From Emergencia timonensis (GTDB lineage: Bacteria; Bacillota; Clostridia; Peptostreptococcales; Anaerovoracaceae): a stretch of 64,000 bases of DNA. The notes under the pieces are model-generated. The model was not told where the DNA came from, did no database searches, and was given only the letters and a program-made list of their open reading frames with translations. Position 1 is the stretch's first letter. The number at the start of each line of letters is the position of its first letter. This document shows positions 62,387 to 64,000 of this stretch, piece by piece. Where the stretch lies: positions 186,001 through 250,000 of the forward strand of contig NZ_FLKM01000009.1 of NCBI RefSeq assembly GCF_900086585.1, in the 5' to 3' direction. A program made the translations under genes and the position numbers.

Positions 62387-62562
62387 TATAACGCACGATA
62401 AAATTGCGGAACTATCTATGATTCAATAGTTTTAACAGAACGATTGAAAGGGTTGGTTATCTGACTATTTTACTTGTGGAAATATTATACATATGATAAA
62501 ATAAAAGGTAGAATAAACGCAGCAGCTACCGTACCCTTTGCTGCGAGCGGATTGGCAGGTGT

Positions 62563-64000
62563 GTGAAGTTGGAATGGAATATTGCTGCGGAATCTATTTC
62601 TTTAGTAATGCTGGGGATTATCTGGGTCTATGCCCGCAAGGGCAGCCGTCTTCCATCTTTAAAGAATAGAATATTTCAATGGTGTGTAATGGTGACTTTT
62701 AGTGCAATTTTCACTAATATTTTGTCTACCATCATGATTTATAACTATGCTCAGATTCCCATGTGGATGACCTGGACTGTTACGATGGTCTACTTTGTAT
62801 TAACGCCTCTTATGGGGCTGGCATATTTTCTCTATACGCTTTCTGTTATCTATGCGGACAGCGGCCAAATCAAGAAGCTTGCTGCTGTTGGAGTTATCCC
62901 TGGAGCGATTTATATTTTGATGATTTTGAGTAATCCCTTCAGCCAATGGATTTTTGGCCTCAACATGAGTGATGGTTACACCAGAGGTCCTTTCATATCT
63001 GTTACATATCTCATATTTTATGCTTACTGCCTCGCTAGTATTGTTGTTACACTGGTCAACCATAAACGGATCGACCGAGAGATTTATAGAATTTTGGCAG
63101 CGTTTCCAGTTCTCGCTGTAGCCGTTATTATCGTGCAGCAGGCTTATCCCAACGTGATTCTTTCTGGTTCAGCGGCAACCTGTGCGCTGTTGATTATCTA
63201 TCTGCACTTGCAGAATAGACAAATTTCTATGGATTATTTGACTAATGTGCCCAATCGTCAGGAACTATTGGACATGTTGGGCTTGATGTTGAAAAAAGTG
63301 CCAAAAAAGAAGTTTGTTTTAGCAGTCGCATCGCTCCGTGACTTTAGACAGATCAATAATGCATGTGGGCAGCAAAAAGGAGACGAACTTTTAAAAATAA
63401 TATGCCAGTTCCTAAAGAAAATCGGCCGCCGAGAAAATGTGTATCGCTTTAGCGGCGATGAATTTGCACTGCTCTTTACCCATGAGGACGAGGCCCAGAT
63501 CAGGCAATGCATGAATGATATACAAGCACGCATGGAACAACCGTGGCAAGTTGATGAATATCACTTCATGTTGAACATGGTCATAGGCGTTGTTCAGTAT
63601 TCTGGTGAAGGGGAGTCACTTGAGCGCTTGGTTAACTCCATCGAATATGCCGTCTCACAGGCGAAATCAGGGAAATATGGCCAGATCTGTTACTGTGACA
63701 AAGAGATGCTGGAGAAGCTGGAGCGCAGACGCAAGGTCATTCAAGTTTTAAAAGAAAAGTTGGACGATGAGAGTTTTCAAATGTATTACCAGCCGATTTA
63801 TTCAGTTAAAAGTGGACGCTTTTTTTATGCGGAGTCTTTGATGAGAATTCCAGATTCGCCGATCGGCCCGATTTACCCATCTGAGTTTATCCCTGTTGCC
63901 GAGGAGACCGGGCTGATTGTAAATATAACCTATATCATTTTAGATAAAGTCTGCAAGTTTATCAATCATTTGATGAGCAAAGGCATCTATGTAGGGTCTA
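62563..64000 (+). CDS. Membrane GGDEF-EAL protein (3' end outside window)
   Basis: At least 479 residues, open to the right edge. Start GTG 62563 (MKLEWNIAAESISLVM) is the first in-frame start, with AGGTG close before it. About seven hydrophobic segments fill the first ~220 residues. A GGDEF domain follows (RFSGDEFALLF near residue 300; Ser replaces the first Gly) and then the start of an EAL domain (FQMYYQPIYS; FFYAESLMRI near 425). Such proteins make or break cyclic di-GMP. The SGDEF form may still be active; the EAL motif begins normally with Glu (AESL). A sporulation or adhesion link is possible but unproven. Confidence 0.85.
   Translation, partial: MKLEWNIAAESISLVMLGIIWVYARKGSRLPSLKNRIFQWCVMVTFSAIFTNILSTIMIYNYAQIPMWMTWTVTMVYFVLTPLMGLAYFLYTLSVIYADSGQIKKLAAVGVIPGAIYILMILSNPFSQWIFGLNMSDGYTRGPFISVTYLIFYAYCLASIVVTLVNHKRIDREIYRILAAFPVLAVAVIIVQQAYPNVILSGSAATCALLIIYLHLQNRQISMDYLTNVPNRQELLDMLGLMLKKVPKKKFVLAVASLRDFRQINNACGQQKGDELLKIICQFLKKIGRRENVYRFSGDEFALLFTHEDEAQIRQCMNDIQARMEQPWQVDEYHFMLNMVIGVVQYSGEGESLERLVNSIEYAVSQAKSGKYGQICYCDKEMLEKLERRRKVIQVLKEKLDDESFQMYYQPIYSVKSGRFFYAESLMRIPDSPIGPIYPSEFIPVAEETGLIVNITYIILDKVCKFINHLMSKGIYVGS

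Overview
The window looks like a low-to-mid GC, spore-forming anaerobic Firmicute (class Clostridia). The evidence is TTG/GTG starts with strong AGGAGG ribosome sites, a Tn1549/CTn-type conjugative element, spore photoproduct lyase, and BclA-like collagen proteins with sigma-K-like promoters. Genus is not resolvable from sequence alone; no tRNA, rRNA or CRISPR array was seen.

Region 1 (1 to about 35.9 kb) is the right part of an integrative and conjugative element (ICE) whose left end lies outside the window. Bases 1-14335 are the transfer module: DUF3991/TOPRIM (partial), PcfM-like, a candidate oriT, DUF3789, MobC, MobP relaxase, PcfB, an ArdC-like protein, VirD4, Maff2, an inserted MT-A70 methylase, VirB6/TrbL-like, PrgI, VirB4, DUF6075, sortase B and a lysozyme/CHAP hydrolase. 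After an xre gene on the minus strand comes 14.9-32.8 kb of cargo devoted to import. It holds remnants of or complete versions of three ABC half-transporter pairs, a TetR regulator, a PPM1-type methyltransferase, an AraC regulator, a complete ECF transporter (S, T and double ATPase) and two copies of a DtxR-type metalloregulator plus a sigma-like gene. No biosynthetic genes are present, so I read it as an iron/siderophore (or related metallophore) scavenging cargo under iron control. A DtxR-like box sits in one promoter. Two ~1.2 kb direct repeats enclose about 14.4 kb of this cargo. The ICE ends with a MazF-like toxin and a large serine recombinase (34.0-35.7 kb), followed by gene scraps and a dGTPase.

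Region 2 (38.4-55 kb) is ordinary chromosome: SWIM and DUF1653 proteins, an OFA-type MFS transporter with a divergent TetR, a small xre/membrane-protein operon, AlkC, a protein made of three fused RidA domains, spore photoproduct lyase, an SH3 protein, a collagen-like protein, Ogt and Ada-AlkA. Two adjacent tandem-repeat arrays follow (91 bp x ~3 and 94 bp x 7), then an ABC-2 exporter operon with its PadR regulator, another TetR and a membrane protein. DNA-alkylation and UV repair genes are unusually concentrated here.

Region 3 (55.3-64 kb) holds two cysteine-rich small-molecule/redox-type proteins (TudS-related and DUF6144-like) and then a spore-surface island. This comprises a glycosyltransferase with a TPR-like tail, a large BclA-like collagen protein, and a thioester-domain protein with Asn-rich and Pro-rich stalks and a Cys-rich tail. 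These genes, and less perfectly the collagen gene at 47.2 kb, have CATAnnnT(A) sigma-K-like -10 elements 49-58 bases before their starts, and none encodes a signal peptide. The window ends inside a membrane-anchored GGDEF-EAL protein.
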